64,000 bases of DNA, from positions 6,363-70,362 of the forward strand of contig NZ_FOYX01000005.1 in NCBI RefSeq assembly GCF_900112245.1, read 5' to 3'. Position 1 is the first letter of the stretch. The number at the start of each line of letters is the position of its first letter. The position numbers and the translations under genes were made by a program. The notes under the pieces were generated by a model, which was not told where the DNA came from, searched no databases, and saw only the letters and a list, made by a program, of their open reading frames with translations. The DNA is from Maribacter stanieri. GTDB lineage: Bacteria > Bacteroidota > Bacteroidia > Flavobacteriales > Flavobacteriaceae. Shown here in pieces: positions 63,783 to 64,000 of this stretch.

Positions 63783-63790
63783 TAACTTTG
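63783..63790 (+). promoter_or_regulatory. Candidate -7 element of pyrG
   Basis: TAACTTTG matches TAnnTTTG and lies 26 bases upstream of the pyrG ATG at 63816. The -33 region is T/A-rich without a clear TTTG. Confidence 0.5.
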
Positions 63791-63815
63791 TGTCCCGTAA
63801 CATAGAATTCGATAC

Positions 63816-64000
63816 ATGGCACAAACCAAATACATCTTCGTTACGGGAGGCGTTACTTCATCATTAGGAAAAGGCATCATTGCTGCATCTTTGGCGAAAT
63901 TACTGCAATCTCGCGGCTACAAAACTACCATTCAAAAGCTGGACCCTTATATTAATGTAGATCCAGGAACACTAAACCCTTATGAGCATGGCGAATGTTA
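63816..64000 (+). CDS. pyrG: CTP synthase, 5' part (runs off the window)
   Basis: The frame starts at the ATG at 63816 and is open to the end; 61 codons are visible. [20 protein letters not shown] carries the amidoligase P-loop ([11 protein letters not shown]), followed by [20 protein letters not shown], the invariant CTP synthase N-terminal signature. The enzyme aminates UTP to CTP in the cytosol. The rest, including the glutamine amidotransferase domain, lies outside the window. Confidence 0.95.
   Translation, partial: MAQTKYIFVTGGVTSSLGKGIIAASLAKLLQSRGYKTTIQKLDPYINVDPGTLNPYEHGEC

Overview
The window is a gene-dense stretch of a low-GC chromosome that reads as a marine Flavobacteriaceae genome (phylum Bacteroidota, Maribacter/Zobellia-like by general feel; the genus is a guess). 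Support comes from a PorP/SprF protein next to a gliding-motility type C-terminal sorting domain (type IX secretion, T9SS), BshC (bacillithiol), the rpmB-rpmG-DUF4295-ftsY block typical of Bacteroidota, promoters of the form TTTG-N17-21-TAnnTTTG, few Shine-Dalgarno sites, and many DUF families (DUF5916, DUF4369, DUF2911, DUF2339/DUF3999) common in this group. I see no tRNA, rRNA, CRISPR array, insertion sequence, integrase or prophage. This is largely core chromosome.

Layout. 1-4.1 kb: a surface/secretion locus with the 3' part of a collagen-like Gly-X-Y protein, a T9SS type B substrate with calcium-binding TSP3-like repeats, and a PorP/SprF protein. 4.1-6.5 kb: idi, a PTPS/QueD enzyme, manA and a small conserved protein. 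6.5-15.1 kb (mostly minus): a DUF4369 lipoprotein, a DUF819 membrane protein, a Cof-type HAD phosphatase, a DUF5916 outer-membrane protein, a 55-residue Arc-like protein with an SPFH protein, and a class A PBP. 15.2-24.5 kb: S1/P1 nuclease, TIGR03643 protein, an AraC regulator divergent from a small secreted protein with two sorting-domain-like modules, a MOSC-DUF885-DoxX operon, an orphan membrane protein and htpG. 24.5-34 kb: a TetR-like/UbiB-kinase pair, a FabH-like synthase, a CoA-binding protein, a sodium:solute symporter, an M20 peptidase, recR and a 2-oxoacid dehydrogenase E2.

34.1-46.5 kb is a long plus-strand series: DEDDh exonuclease, carboxypeptidase-regulatory-like protein, FAH-fold enzyme, lone Hpt protein, CinA (TAATG junctions), then rpmB-rpmG-DUF4295-ftsY, DUF2911 protein, amidase lipoprotein and metallophosphoesterase, with two minus-strand genes (nitroreductase, serine hydrolase) before rimO. 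46.6-53 kb (minus): the DUF3999/DUF2339 membrane pair, a DUF4177 protein and a large M14 metallopeptidase. 53-64 kb: bshC, an ArnT/PMT-like glycosyltransferase, a PNPOx-like flavoprotein, a SIMPL protein, guaA, a LysM plus periplasmic-binding-fold protein, OsmC, a DUF922 zinc protein, a TIM-barrel isomerase, a DUF3820 protein and the start of pyrG.

Three intergenic stretches over 300 bases (24541-24910, 28019-28414, 56676-57085) have no convincing protein gene but hold strong hairpins not attached to an annotated gene; these are the best places to look for small RNAs. The most interesting protein-level items are the collagen-like/type B CTD/PorP locus, the two-module secreted protein beside an AraC regulator, the SPFH-Arc pair, and the LysM protein with a substrate-binding-like domain.
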